From Methanopyrus sp. SNP6 (GTDB lineage Archaea; JAADCQ01; Methanopyri; Methanopyrales; Methanopyraceae): a stretch of DNA of 64,000 nt. Shown here piece by piece: positions 40,517 through 49,767 of this stretch; positions within the stretch are counted from its first letter, which is position 1, and every line of letters starts with the position of its first letter. Below the pieces are notes generated by a model. That model did not search any database. It was not told the DNA's origin and saw nothing but the letters and a program-made list of their open reading frames with translations. A program made the position numbers and the translations under genes. The DNA lies in NCBI RefSeq assembly GCF_002201895.1, contig NZ_CP019436.1, forward strand, positions 447,456-511,455, given 5' to 3'.

Positions 40517-42136
40517 TTGAACGAGGTGATCAGGGAAGTGGAGAAAGTCCGAGAAGCTCGAATTGCACGGACGCTAGCCACCCAGCACCCTGACGCAACG
40601 AAGTTCGTGAGGGTGCAGGAGGAGCCTGAAGAGGCCGTAGAGTGTCTGGCCGAGTTCGACGCGGAGGAATACATGGTAGACTTCGAGGGCAAGCTAACGC
40701 CGTACCTGCAGCCCATTCAGGTCCTCATGGAACTGCACGACGCCGGCGTTCGGGTGGGAGAGGAACGTTTCGTAATCGTTAGGGTACCTAGCGCGACGAA
40801 GGAGAACGTACTGCGCCAAGTTCAGGCTCTGCTAGGTGTAATGGAAGCCAACTCGGAGCTGCTCAAGGAGGACCCAGACGCCCGCGGGATCTTCGAGGTA
40901 GTACACCCTATGACGTCCTCGCCCGAAGAGCTAGTGGAAACAGTGGATAGAATCTCCTACGCGCGTAGGTTCGCATCCCGTGAGCTAGACGTACCACTTA
41001 AGGCGGGAAACCTCCGAATCATCCCACTTATTGAGGAGGTTCCAGAACTACTCGACATTCGCAACATCCTAACGGGCTACGTGGAAGGAATGCGTGAGAT
41101 CGGGATGGACGTCAGCTACCTCAGGGTGTTCATCGGACGCTCCGACCCCGCGCTATCCTACGGACATCTCCCGGCGGTCCTCGCTTGCAAACTGGCTATC
41201 TTCGAAGTGTACGAGCTGTCGGACGAACTAGGTGTCCCGATGGCGCCTATCTTAGGAGGCGGGTGTCTACCGTTCCGCGGCCATATTAGACCGGGAATGG
41301 AAGACGAGTTCGTAGAGGAGTACGCGGGCACCGCCACGTACACCGTACAATCCGGATTCCGATACGATCACGATCGGGAAAAGGCCGTTGCATCTATCCG
41401 CCGGATTAACGAGCTCGCCGCGAACGACCCACTCCAACTCTCCGGGGACGACATCGAGTACCTAGTCTTAGCCACCGCGATCTTCGTGAAGCACTACCTC
41501 AGCGTGTTTTTCCGCTGCATAGGTACGCTGAACATAGTCGCAGATATGATCCCCAACACGAGGGACCGATTAGCACGAAAGGGACCCGTAGGGTACGCGC
41601 GGGACATTCCCGAACCTGACCGTGTCGGGGTACAGTGTAAGAGCCTTGGGGATGTGGGTCGTAAGTTATACCGCGAACTGCGCCGAATGAGAGTCGAGAA
41701 GCTGCCTGAACTGCCACGCGCGATCAAATTCACGGGAGCCTGCTACACCGTCGGGATGCCACCGGAGCTCATCGGAACAGGAAGAGGGCTCGCGGAGATC
41801 GAGGAGCGGCTAGGTGAAGACGCCCTGGACGCGGTGATCTCACGATTGTATCCCATGCTACGCGAGGATTTGCAGTTCGCGGTGGAGTACACATTCCTCG
41901 AGACAGCCGGATCCGTCCTACCGTCGTCCGGAGTGGCGATGGTTAACACCGACCTGGAGTACTGCGTTGAGTATCTCGACCTGGAACCCCCATCCGATTT
42001 CGAGTACCAGAATCTGGTACACACGTTGGAACCGTACCTCAGGTACGTAGTCTCGGAGGGCGGTGTAGAGGAAGTCAACCCGTTCGTGAGGGACCTCTTA
42101 CTCGAGATGGGACGGATGCGTGGATCACTCGGATGA
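40517..42136 (+). CDS. ppcA: phosphoenolpyruvate carboxylase, archaeal type
   Basis: PpcA adds bicarbonate to PEP, giving oxaloacetate for biosynthesis in methanogens. The protein, at 539 residues, is the short archaeal type, not the 900-residue bacterial one. Signatures: A-T-Q-H-P-D-A near residue 22, the E-V-V-H-P-M-T segment, the G-G-G-C-L-P-F-R-G-H loop, and later Arg/Lys-rich sites of the barrel. TTG at 40517 is used. Its 3' end overlaps the next, convergent gene by 12 bases. Confidence 0.94.
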   Translation: MNEVIREVEKVREARIARTLATQHPDATKFVRVQEEPEEAVECLAEFDAEEYMVDFEGKLTPYLQPIQVLMELHDAGVRVGEERFVIVRVPSATKENVLRQVQALLGVMEANSELLKEDPDARGIFEVVHPMTSSPEELVETVDRISYARRFASRELDVPLKAGNLRIIPLIEEVPELLDIRNILTGYVEGMREIGMDVSYLRVFIGRSDPALSYGHLPAVLACKLAIFEVYELSDELGVPMAPILGGGCLPFRGHIRPGMEDEFVEEYAGTATYTVQSGFRYDHDREKAVASIRRINELAANDPLQLSGDDIEYLVLATAIFVKHYLSVFFRCIGTLNIVADMIPNTRDRLARKGPVGYARDIPEPDRVGVQCKSLGDVGRKLYRELRRMRVEKLPELPRAIKFTGACYTVGMPPELIGTGRGLAEIEERLGEDALDAVISRLYPMLREDLQFAVEYTFLETAGSVLPSSGVAMVNTDLEYCVEYLDLEPPSDFEYQNLVHTLEPYLRYVVSEGGVEEVNPFVRDLLLEMGRMRGSLG

Positions 42137-43186
42137 CGGGGACGGATTCAAGTGTACGGCTTCGAAGATCTCCTTGACCAGATCAGGACTCACACCGAGA
42201 GCCACGCAATGGTGGTTCCCTAGCGGCTCGAACTCCTCCTCCACTAACAATCTAGCTTGAACGCGACACTGGTCGTCGCGCCATCGGGTCTCCACGATGG
42301 AAGCTCCGACGGCGTACGGGTACCGGGCTAACATGCACTTGCCTGTCGGTAGAACACCTTTCACGGCGTGTGGTGCGCCGGTTTCCATGTGATCTACCAC
42401 CTCGAATTCTCTGAGCAACTCCAACGGACAGGCACAATGGGCGAGACGCGTCCCGTATCGGTCCAGTTCGATCACGTTCCCGATGAAGGGGCGTATGCGC
42501 GCGGGTGTTAGCAGGGTCGTGACCAGAGCGGCGGGATCACCCTCACAACAGTAAGGCACGTCCAACGCGGAGAAGTACAAACAGGGAACCGCACCGAACT
42601 CCTCGTAGAGGGAGAAGCAGTCCCCCGTGATCGCGTCGGCCCCGTGTCGTGAGAGTACGGCATGCAATTTACCTGCCAAGTCCAGGAAGTCGTGGTTCAA
42701 TTCCGACGGATCGATATCGTGGGCACGGAGGTTCTCCTCGAAGGATCCGTCAGGATCGACCGATTTCACGTCCTCGAGGTCTATCTCGACCGTCCGGAGG
42801 TACGGGAGGTCGGAGGGATCTGGACCTCTGATCCAGCTACATTTCCCTCCAACGACCAGGATACGGGTCCCCACGAGACGCTTGAAGGCACGCATCGCCT
42901 CCTCCGCACGGCCGACGTGAAGCGTCGATACGCCGACTTCGAGCGCGGCCGCCAGGGAGTTGTAGGAGTGCCAGTGGAGGAGGAGCACCGCCGGAGACCG
43001 CTCGAGGAGCGCCTCTATCGCGTCCTCCGTACCGCCGGTAGCTACCAGCGCCACGGTAGGTGAGTTAGGGACGTCTTCGGGGTCTGTGACGACCATGGGC
43101 TCGAGGTTGAACCTCTCAGCGAGCCGTTCAGCTCGTCGCAGTACATCTCGATCGGCTAAAGTGGAGGCCAGGATCGTGAATTTCAA
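42125..43186 (-). CDS. L-fucose/arabinose isomerase-fold protein
   Basis: A 353-residue protein resembling the fucose/arabinose isomerase fold: an N-terminal periplasmic-binding-protein-like half, then G-D-C-F-S-L-Y-E-E and C-E-G-D-P-A-A-L-V-T-T-L-L segments that in the family include a metal-binding Glu. A sugar isomerase function is not assured; many such archaeal proteins are uncharacterised. It starts with ATG at 43186, overlapping the MoxR-VWA stop in an ATGA-type 4-base overlap. Confidence 0.7.
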   Translation of the reverse strand: MKFTILASTLADRDVLRRAERLAERFNLEPMVVTDPEDVPNSPTVALVATGGTEDAIEALLERSPAVLLLHWHSYNSLAAALEVGVSTLHVGRAEEAMRAFKRLVGTRILVVGGKCSWIRGPDPSDLPYLRTVEIDLEDVKSVDPDGSFEENLRAHDIDPSELNHDFLDLAGKLHAVLSRHGADAITGDCFSLYEEFGAVPCLYFSALDVPYCCEGDPAALVTTLLTPARIRPFIGNVIELDRYGTRLAHCACPLELLREFEVVDHMETGAPHAVKGVLPTGKCMLARYPYAVGASIVETRWRDDQCRVQARLLVEEEFEPLGNHHCVALGVSPDLVKEIFEAVHLNPSPSSE

Positions 43187-45639
43187 GGCCCTATCCCCTT
43201 GGCTCTGCGGTACTCGTTGAGAGTCACCAGCGTGAGCTCCTCCGGGTCGGTAATGTGATGTGAGCGGCCGCCCGATATCCCGGCGATATGTTCTATCAAC
43301 CGGATACCCTCCTCTGGCAGCTTAATTCCGATCACAGAGATAGTCACTCCCATTCGACTCGCTGCGGTGGCTTCGGATAGCGCCTTCGTCTCCGGATCGG
43401 GCTCCCCTTTGGTGGGCACCCCGTCCGTCAGTAGGATCATATGCCAATCTCGGTCTGGCCTTCCACAGCGTCTGAAAAGCTCAGTGCCCACACGGATCGC
43501 CTCGCCGATGTCCGTGGCACCACCGGGCTTCAGCGACATCACCTTGGTGATGATCCCCTCCACGTCCGATGTGATGTCCACAATGATCTTCGCCTTGGTG
43601 TTGAACCCTACGATGCCCACTCGGTCTCCGGCCTTCACGCTGAAGTGAGCGAGAGCTATCGCGGCGCGCTTAGCAGCGTCGATGCGGTCCCCCGACATGC
43701 TTCCGGAGGTATCTATGACGTACACGATGTCAAGACCTACCTCCTCCTCCCTATCGAACGAGCGCAGATCTTCGGGGAGGATCTCACGACGTCCGCGGCG
43801 AACGGCGGTCCGGAGTGACCCACGTACATCGAGATTCGTATAAGGATCCCCGCGACGGTACTCTCGGGGGTAGCCCCTACCCCCAGTCCCCCGCTCACTC
43901 AGACGTTTAGCCGCATGATGTCCGAACTCAGTACCTTCAAAGGCTTCGAGCTCCTCGATCAGCGCGGAGAACGCCGCGAGTTCCCTACCTTTCAGTGTCA
44001 GGCTCACACCTCCCTGGTAAGACGGGCGCACGAACCCTAGTTCTTGGAGGACCTCCAATCTCTTCCGGATTTCCTCTTCAAGCTCGTCTATGAGCGAGTA
44101 ATCGTGCTGCTGTGAGGCGATCTCATCGTAGGACCACCCCGTAATCTCCTCGATGAACCTCCGACCGTATTTCCCCTTGACGTATGCCGCACTAGTGACC
44201 AGGGACTCCGCCAGCTGATCGGGTCGGATGTATTCTACGCCTCGGTTGAGCAGTTGGCGGAGGACACGGGCCGCGAAGACGTACTCCGGTTCCCCTTCGA
44301 CGTACCTGCGCTGGTCATCCTTCGTGAGGGCTCGGAATCGAAGCCTCCTGTGGTACTCATCGCCCAGAGCCTCACCATCCGCAGCTGAGTCTGCGACTGA
44401 GGTCGTTGGACTCTCACTTCTCGAAACAGTACGGGAATCCAGCCGACTTCGCTTTTCACCTCTAAACTTCGTCTCGTCCGGACGCTCCCGAGTGAGCCTC
44501 GGCTTCTGTCGACGGCTTCTTCGACGTCCCTCAGGGGCACCAGTCGACGCCCCCTCATCGGGTTTCGACTTTCCCGGGATCCCGTCCGTGTCCGGCACTT
44601 CGGTCTTCCCGTATCCCTCGAGCACCTCCTGGATGATCTCCTTGATGACGTCCTCCTCCGATTTAACGTGTTGGACCCTCGGACTCAGCTTGATTCGCTT
44701 GCGGAGGACTGAGGGAGCAACCTCGATAACATCCTGCAGCTCGACCTTCGATCTCCCCTGCAATACCGCGTTAGTTTGCGCCCGCTCGTATAGACCGATG
44801 GTGGCGCGGACGCTGGCGGGCCTCTCAATGTCGTCGCGATCTCGAGTGGCCCGGACCAGGTCGACTATGAACTCGAGGACGTACTCAGGGACCTTCACTC
44901 CGAAGTCTTCTCCCCGCTCGACGACGATGCGTTTCTCGGTCTCTTTAGACTTGGGGTACGTCATCTTCACGGTGTCGAAGCGATCTAGGAGGACCTCGGA
45001 GAGTTCCTCGGCTCCCGCGTATTCGTGCGGGTTCATGGTGGCGATCATGACGAAGTTGGCTGGATAGTCGACCTCATAACCCGCGATCGTAGCGCGCTGC
45101 TCCTCTAAGACTTGGAGCAGCGCGTTCTGGAGCTTCTCAGGACATCGGTTGATCTCGTCGAAAAACACTACGCCACGGTTACCCCGGAGTAACTTCCCTG
45201 GAGTGAATGCCCGAGGATCGGTCGGTCCGTACTCGAGGGCCGCGATGGGATCGATGTCTCCGAGCAGATCCTCCGGAGTGAGGTCAGGACTCCCCTGAAT
45301 CCGTACGAACCGCTCACGCCCTGGAATTGTCTCGGTCTCGAGCTCGTCTCCATCGCGAGCCCGGCACAAGGGACATACTGGCTCTTTCGGATGGCAGTTG
45401 AAGGGACACCCCTTCACAGCCTCAGCTGGGGGTAGGAGGTCCGCGACGGCGCGAGCGAGGGTCGTCTTGCCGATACCGGGTGGACCCTCGATCAGCACGT
45501 GTCGTCCTGCGACGAGTGCGGAGAGAACCTGCATCTTGACATCTCTCTGCCCGAGAATCTGAGGGAGGGGGTCCTCGCCTTTACCGAGCTTCTCCAGGAC
45601 TACCTCACGCAGTTCCTCGTACACTTCCTTGACGGTCAA
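43183..45639 (-). CDS. MoxR-type AAA+ ATPase fused to VWA domain (Mg-chelatase-like)
   Basis: An 818-residue fusion of two usually separate partners. Residues 1-330: AAA+ domain with Walker A G-P-P-G-I-G-K-T-T near 54, Walker B V-V-F-F-D-E-I-N-R and a Cys-rich insert (C-P-F-N-C, C-P-L-C). About 340-460: disordered Arg/Lys/Glu linker. About 470-600: helical winged region. About 640 on: VWA domain with the MIDAS D-T-S-G-S-M-S. Similar proteins are Mg/Co/Ni chelatase-like or MoxR-VWA chaperones that insert metals or remodel complexes. TTG at 45639 follows GGAGGGG and overlaps the nth stop in a TTGA. Confidence 0.9.
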   Translation of the reverse strand: MTVKEVYEELREVVLEKLGKGEDPLPQILGQRDVKMQVLSALVAGRHVLIEGPPGIGKTTLARAVADLLPPAEAVKGCPFNCHPKEPVCPLCRARDGDELETETIPGRERFVRIQGSPDLTPEDLLGDIDPIAALEYGPTDPRAFTPGKLLRGNRGVVFFDEINRCPEKLQNALLQVLEEQRATIAGYEVDYPANFVMIATMNPHEYAGAEELSEVLLDRFDTVKMTYPKSKETEKRIVVERGEDFGVKVPEYVLEFIVDLVRATRDRDDIERPASVRATIGLYERAQTNAVLQGRSKVELQDVIEVAPSVLRKRIKLSPRVQHVKSEEDVIKEIIQEVLEGYGKTEVPDTDGIPGKSKPDEGASTGAPEGRRRSRRQKPRLTRERPDETKFRGEKRSRLDSRTVSRSESPTTSVADSAADGEALGDEYHRRLRFRALTKDDQRRYVEGEPEYVFAARVLRQLLNRGVEYIRPDQLAESLVTSAAYVKGKYGRRFIEEITGWSYDEIASQQHDYSLIDELEEEIRKRLEVLQELGFVRPSYQGGVSLTLKGRELAAFSALIEELEAFEGTEFGHHAAKRLSERGTGGRGYPREYRRGDPYTNLDVRGSLRTAVRRGRREILPEDLRSFDREEEVGLDIVYVIDTSGSMSGDRIDAAKRAAIALAHFSVKAGDRVGIVGFNTKAKIIVDITSDVEGIITKVMSLKPGGATDIGEAIRVGTELFRRCGRPDRDWHMILLTDGVPTKGEPDPETKALSEATAASRMGVTISVIGIKLPEEGIRLIEHIAGISGGRSHHITDPEELTLVTLNEYRRAKGIGP

Positions 45640-46286
45640 GCTTGTTCCCCTCCGTACGGGCAAAAACGACGGACAAAGCACAACTCGCACTTGGGTTTTC
45701 TAGGACGGCATATCTCGCGTCCGAATTGTATGAGTGCGAGGTGCGCTTTACCGCGTTCGCCCTCGGGAACCTTCTCGTGCACAGCCTCTTGAACTTCGAA
45801 GTACTCCTTCGAGTCGGTCAGACCAAGCCTCCTTGAAATCCTAGCTACGTGTGTATCGACCGGACAAACGTCATGGCCGCCCGCGAATAGCAACACTACG
45901 TCGGCTGTCTTCGGACCGACCCCTGGCAGACGCATCAACTCCTGTCGCGCTTCTTCCGTAGGCTTCCGAACGACCTCCTCAAGATCCAGTCCATCCGTAA
46001 GAATACGTTCACAACACTCCCTGATCATTTTGGCCTTCTGACGGTAGAGTCCGGCGTCGCGGAGTGTCTCAACGAGATCCTTCAGATTCGCTTCTACGAC
46101 GTCCTTCGGAGTCTTGAATTTCCGCAGGAACCTCTCCGCTACTCTATCCGTCACGTCGTCCCTGGTCCGTTGAGATATGATGGCTTGAATAAGGGCCCGA
46201 AAGGGATCACGCCGTATTTTCAGCCTTTCCATGATGGGATGATCCTCGTAGTGCTTTACGATTTCCATCACGGTGTTGGAGTCCAT
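45636..46286 (-). CDS. nth: endonuclease III (DNA glycosylase)
   Basis: EndoIII removes oxidised pyrimidines and nicks the resulting AP site in base-excision repair. The 216-residue enzyme has the helix-hairpin-helix L-P-G-V-G-P-K-T-A with the catalytic Lys, the V-D-T-H-V Asp, and the 4Fe-4S motif C-x6-C-x2-C-x5-C near the C-terminus. ATG at 46286 follows AGGGAGA; ATG 46304 is an alternative. The gene overlaps the MoxR-VWA gene by 4 bases. tRNA-Sec lies just upstream on the other strand. Confidence 0.93.
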   Translation of the reverse strand: MDSNTVMEIVKHYEDHPIMERLKIRRDPFRALIQAIISQRTRDDVTDRVAERFLRKFKTPKDVVEANLKDLVETLRDAGLYRQKAKMIRECCERILTDGLDLEEVVRKPTEEARQELMRLPGVGPKTADVVLLFAGGHDVCPVDTHVARISRRLGLTDSKEYFEVQEAVHEKVPEGERGKAHLALIQFGREICRPRKPKCELCFVRRFCPYGGEQA

Positions 46287-46364
46287 AGGTCTCCCTGGCC
46301 TCATTCCCGGCAAAATCCTTAAACTCGGTATCGAGGTGAGCATTACCGAAGCCCGGCACCGAAA

Positions 46365-46453
46365 GGCCGCCGCCACCGGGGTGGTCCCCGGGCCGGACTT
46401 CAGATCCGGCGCGCCCCGAGCGGGGCGCGGGGTTCAATTCCCCGCGGCGGCCG
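46365..46453 (+). tRNA. tRNA-Sec (selenocysteine, anticodon TCA)
   Basis: The fold is the archaeal 9+4 type: acceptor GGCCGCCGC/GCGGCGGCC (9 bp), long D-stem CCGGGG/CCCCGG with loop TGGT, anticodon stem CCGGA/TCCGG with loop CTTCAGA, so the anticodon is TCA, a long variable arm GCGCCCC/GGGGCGC with loop GAGC, and a 4-bp T-stem GGGG/CCCC with loop TTCAATT. The discriminator is G; no CCA is encoded. It is charged with Ser, phosphorylated by PSTK and converted to Sec by SepSecS, then delivered by SelB. Confidence 0.97.
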
Positions 46454-46480
46454 CGGTCGTTCGTTATAACATCCATAACG

Positions 46481-47746
46481 TTACCCTAGGCTGGGGGGTA
46501 GCGCCGACTTCACGTGTTCCACGATCCTCCGAACGCGAGACTCGTCGTCTCTCGTCTCCGGACGCATGTACACCCTAACGGTCGGTATCTCGGAAAGCGT
46601 GCGCTCCTTCAACGTTGCCACGATGTCGGAAACCTCGGATAACGGGACGTCACCGTTACGCGTCCTCACGATCACCTCGTCGGAAGAGGGATCGTACGGA
46701 ACCACCTTCGAGGAATCCAACAGCACTCCGAAGGGTTCTCCCAGGTGTTCCTCGGAGGTTTCCACGGCCACCTTGAAGAGCTCGCCATGTTTCGGTTCCA
46801 CGGCCGCCTGGTACTCAGCCACACACTTGTACAAGCGCCGGTTCTTCAAGGATTTCACGAATTTACGGCTCTCGGGATTTTCCTCCAACGCGCGTAGTAG
46901 AGTGGAGTCGTCCATGCTTTGAAACGTGGACAGTGCGTCTTCGCTTCGACTCAACCGATCCGGGTCGAATATACGGAGGTCCAGGTCGTCGTCTTCGACG
47001 GCAACATGCATCGCCCAGAGCAACATCGCATCGCCGGCACGGCATGTTTTGTGGAAGTACACCGCCCTGTACATGTGGTATCGGGATATCAGCACGGACT
47101 CCGCCGCTTCCAATCCCTTCTCATGCACGACCACTGGATCACCCAACTCCAGGGTGTGCAGGAGCCTGTCGAGTTCGATTCGGCCGTACTCCACGCTGGC
47201 GTGAAGGGAATCACGCATGAGGTAGTCCAGGCGGTCTACGCCGAGGTTCCCGGCTATCACGGAGTGGAGTACGCTAGTCCATCCATCACCGGGTCCGAAT
47301 GCCACTTCCAAGGTAACCTCGACGTCCATGGCGTCGGCCCTCTCCAGCACGACCTTAGCTACGGCACGACCGATGTCCTCATGATCGACCCCGAGCTCTT
47401 CCTCCAGCAGTGGTTCCGGGACATGCGAAAAGGGAGGGTGACCCACATCATGCAACAGACCGGCCAGCCCTAGCACCTCCTCGATGTAGGATCTCGAGAA
47501 CTTACCGACGTCCGGCACGTTACGCTTGAGCTCTTCCCAGTGAATCTCCATCACACGGTCACACAGGTACTTCACGCCCAAGCTGTGTTCGAGCCTCGTG
47601 TGGGTGGCACCAGGGTACACCAGCTCCGCGAGACCCAACTGCCGAACTCTCCTCAACCGTTGGACTTCGGGTGAGTCCAGTACGCGCTCCTCAACCCCCT
47701 GCAGCTCGACGAATCCGTGGACCGGTATCCTGATGATCCGGCCCAT
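46481..47746 (-). CDS. HD-domain phosphohydrolase (dNTPase-like)
   Basis: A 421-residue HD protein related to SAMHD1/dGTPase-type enzymes: G-A-T-H-T-R-L-E-H-S-L-G near residue 46, then L-L-H-D-V-G-H-P-P-F-S-H near 95, and D-Y-L-M-R-D near 175. Such proteins hydrolyse dNTPs or related nucleotides. It starts with ATG at 47746 and overlaps the DUF447 gene by 56 bases. The C-terminal 200 residues are an accessory domain without a recognised motif. Confidence 0.9.
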   Translation of the reverse strand: MGRIIRIPVHGFVELQGVEERVLDSPEVQRLRRVRQLGLAELVYPGATHTRLEHSLGVKYLCDRVMEIHWEELKRNVPDVGKFSRSYIEEVLGLAGLLHDVGHPPFSHVPEPLLEEELGVDHEDIGRAVAKVVLERADAMDVEVTLEVAFGPGDGWTSVLHSVIAGNLGVDRLDYLMRDSLHASVEYGRIELDRLLHTLELGDPVVVHEKGLEAAESVLISRYHMYRAVYFHKTCRAGDAMLLWAMHVAVEDDDLDLRIFDPDRLSRSEDALSTFQSMDDSTLLRALEENPESRKFVKSLKNRRLYKCVAEYQAAVEPKHGELFKVAVETSEEHLGEPFGVLLDSSKVVPYDPSSDEVIVRTRNGDVPLSEVSDIVATLKERTLSEIPTVRVYMRPETRDDESRVRRIVEHVKSALPPSLG

Positions 47747-48413
47747 CCTCTTTCCCCCGCAGCTCTCGTTCTACTCTCTCGACGGCCCACTGGTACTCCT
47801 CACTCCAAATCGTCCTCTTGACGACATCCAGGGCCCTTTTGCAGGCGTCCACGTGGTCCTCATCTAAGTGGATTCGAGTCAACTCTACGAGTGCTTCCAG
47901 CAGGGCGGATTCGCCTCGGACTAGAGCTCGGGGACGGGGATGAAGGAGCCCCCATCCTACAACCCGCAACTCCGCTGTCAGCGGTCTCCCTTCGTGTATC
48001 TCCTTAGCTTCCAGCTCGAGGTAAGCCCTGGTTCCCTCCGCGACCTTAGCCCCGTTCCCGACGGTCTCGACAGCTAACTCATTCGACAGCGCCTTCAGAA
48101 ATCGGATGGGATCAGGCACTACACACGCGGTGAGCTCTTCGGTCCGAACGAAGTTCTCGTAGGTACGAGAGCCTGGGTACAGGTTCACGACGATGGAATC
48201 CCCGTGCACGCGCAGTCCCACGGGTGCTACGTTTTCACCCGCAGGCCCGTCGGTCACCGCGAGAACTTCGTTGACGGCATCTCTGCGCAGTCCGAAGAAC
48301 TCTAAGGGAGGTTCGATCTCCTCGCTTAAGATCTTCTCGGCGATCCGCCGTGCCTCCTCTGGAGTACTTACACGGAACAGCTCGGGACAGGAGAGTACCC
48401 TAGCGAGGTACAC
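47691..48413 (-). CDS. DUF447 family protein (methanopterin-gene associate)
   Basis: The 240-residue protein resembles DUF447, a split-barrel flavin-binding-like family: N-V-A-P-V-G-L-R near residue 58 and Y-P-G-S-R-T-Y-E-N-F follow the family pattern. In bacteria with tetrahydromethanopterin, a DUF447 gene and a CitG-like gene occur in the pterin cofactor cluster; both are adjacent here, which suggests a role in methanopterin synthesis. GTG at 48413 lies two bases after the CitG-like stop and follows GGGGATGAGG. TTG at 48440 is an alternative start. Confidence 0.75.
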   Translation of the reverse strand: MYLARVLSCPELFRVSTPEEARRIAEKILSEEIEPPLEFFGLRRDAVNEVLAVTDGPAGENVAPVGLRVHGDSIVVNLYPGSRTYENFVRTEELTACVVPDPIRFLKALSNELAVETVGNGAKVAEGTRAYLELEAKEIHEGRPLTAELRVVGWGLLHPRPRALVRGESALLEALVELTRIHLDEDHVDACKRALDVVKRTIWSEEYQWAVERVERELRGKEDGPDHQDTGPRIRRAAGG

Positions 48414-48415
48414 CG

Positions 48416-49309
48416 TTAGGGCCTCATCCCCAGATAGCAAGCGTACCCTAGCCCCGCCGCCAAAAGATCGGCCGTCGAGCCTGGGTTTATACCATCCTTG
48501 TGTAACTCACGGTCGAGCTCGTAGAGGGCCCAAGTTTCGGTCACAGGCCTATCACCAGCGATCCGCAGGATTTCCTGTGCAGCCTCTGAAACCCGTAAAG
48601 CCACTCTGAATCCGTGCTTCCTCCAAATCAGCGTATCCGGCCGCGTGGCAAGCTCTTCTAGGAACGTCCGAACCACCGCCTCGTTGATGTCGTATTTCTC
48701 GCGCAATTCTATCACGTGAAGGCCTATTCGAAGACTGCGCTCGAGTCCGCGTACCCAATCCTCGGCTACCGCGTCACGGTGTGCGGCCGCCTGCAGCGCC
48801 TCGTACATCGTTATCCCTTTTTCCAGCACGTCCTCCGGGCGTGAAACGTCCGGGACTCCCGATCCTCGGACCCTGCGCATCCCGCCGGCACCGGCCAATT
48901 TGATAGCACGGTACAAGTAGTACGCGTCTCGCTCCTCGGTCTCCTTCGCCAACTTCAAGGCCTCACGCCGAACGTCGTTGGGGTCCAAGGAAGCACGGGC
49001 GAGAGCTGAAGCGAGCAGGACGTCGAGGATCAGGATACCTAGATTAGTGTTCCCACCGGTGTGAGCCGACATGGAGTGTCGAACCGCCTCGTAAAGGTAG
49101 CGCCCGAGCGGGACGCGCTCTCTCCTAGCTGCCATCTCCGCAACTTTTCGGAGTACCGGCTGCGCAGCGACGGCGCTGGCCAAGAAGTGCTCGAACCTGG
49201 TGTCGTCGAAATCCCTGGTCCTGTGGACGTTTCCGGGCTTAGGCCAACTTGAGACCTCCAGAAGCGCTCCTAGTGTTAAGCTGACGGCAATACGCTCCGG
49301 CTCGTTCAC
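48416..49309 (-). CDS. CitG-like triphosphoribosyl-dephospho-CoA synthase family protein
   Basis: An all-helical 297-residue protein of the CitG/MdcB family with P-K-P-G-N-V-H-R near residue 25 and the H-T-G-G-N-T-N-L-G-I motif near 90, the ATP-binding site of this family. In methanogens no citrate lyase exists, so the product is not the citrate lyase prosthetic group. The adjacent DUF447 gene points to methanopterin biosynthesis. GTG at 49309 overlaps the PAP2 stop in a GTGA. Confidence 0.82.
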   Translation of the reverse strand: MNEPERIAVSLTLGALLEVSSWPKPGNVHRTRDFDDTRFEHFLASAVAAQPVLRKVAEMAARRERVPLGRYLYEAVRHSMSAHTGGNTNLGILILDVLLASALARASLDPNDVRREALKLAKETEERDAYYLYRAIKLAGAGGMRRVRGSGVPDVSRPEDVLEKGITMYEALQAAAHRDAVAEDWVRGLERSLRIGLHVIELREKYDINEAVVRTFLEELATRPDTLIWRKHGFRVALRVSEAAQEILRIAGDRPVTETWALYELDRELHKDGINPGSTADLLAAGLGYACYLGMRP

Positions 49310-49767
49310 CAAGTGACGAACCACCCCATTGCGTAGCCGAGGAAGAACCCAGCCACCACGTCCGACGGGTAATGAGCTCGAGAGAGCACTCTGGATATCG
49401 CCACGATGATGGCCACTACGACGACTACGATCCCCAAATTAGGGGACAGCTTCCAGAACACCGGAATTAGCGAAGCCACTCTGGTGGTATGGGTGCTGGG
49501 GAAGGAGTACCCCCACGGGGTTCTACCTTCTCTCTCGGGCCTGGGTCTACCGACGACCACCTTCAAAATTTCGCTGGATACTGTTGAAAGCACCAGCGCT
49601 TCGAGCACCTGAAAACCCAGCAGACGGTCGAACAGCATTAAGATCAGGGAAGAGGGGAACAAGATCCAACCACTGAAAATTAAACCGATGAGCTCAAAAG
49701 CTACGTGGGGTCGCTTCGGGATCTTCTCGATCACGCGGTGGTCGAACCGCACTATGATTTCAGCCAC
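49306..49767 (-). CDS. PAP2-family membrane phosphatase
   Basis: A 153-residue membrane protein with about five helices and the acid-phosphatase signatures: K-V-V-V-G-R-P, then P-S-T-H-T-T-R, then S-R-V-L-S-R-A-H-Y-P-S-D. In archaea such enzymes dephosphorylate polyprenyl diphosphate carriers or lipid phosphates at the outer membrane face. GTG at 49767 follows GGAGGTG and overlaps hemB by 16 bases. Confidence 0.88.
   Translation of the reverse strand: MAEIIVRFDHRVIEKIPKRPHVAFELIGLIFSGWILFPSSLILMLFDRLLGFQVLEALVLSTVSSEILKVVVGRPRPEREGRTPWGYSFPSTHTTRVASLIPVFWKLSPNLGIVVVVVAIIVAISRVLSRAHYPSDVVAGFFLGYAMGWFVTW

Noticed and set aside
43183-45690. Longer MoxR-VWA start at 45690
   Set aside because: The added residues overlap endonuclease III, whereas TTG 45639 follows GGAGGGG and gives a TTGA coupling.
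46919-47473. Long plus-strand frame (184 codons) antisense to the HD hydrolase
   Set aside because: The HD gene on the other strand has full motifs; the antisense translation is His/Val-rich with no domain, typical of shadows of GC-rich genes.
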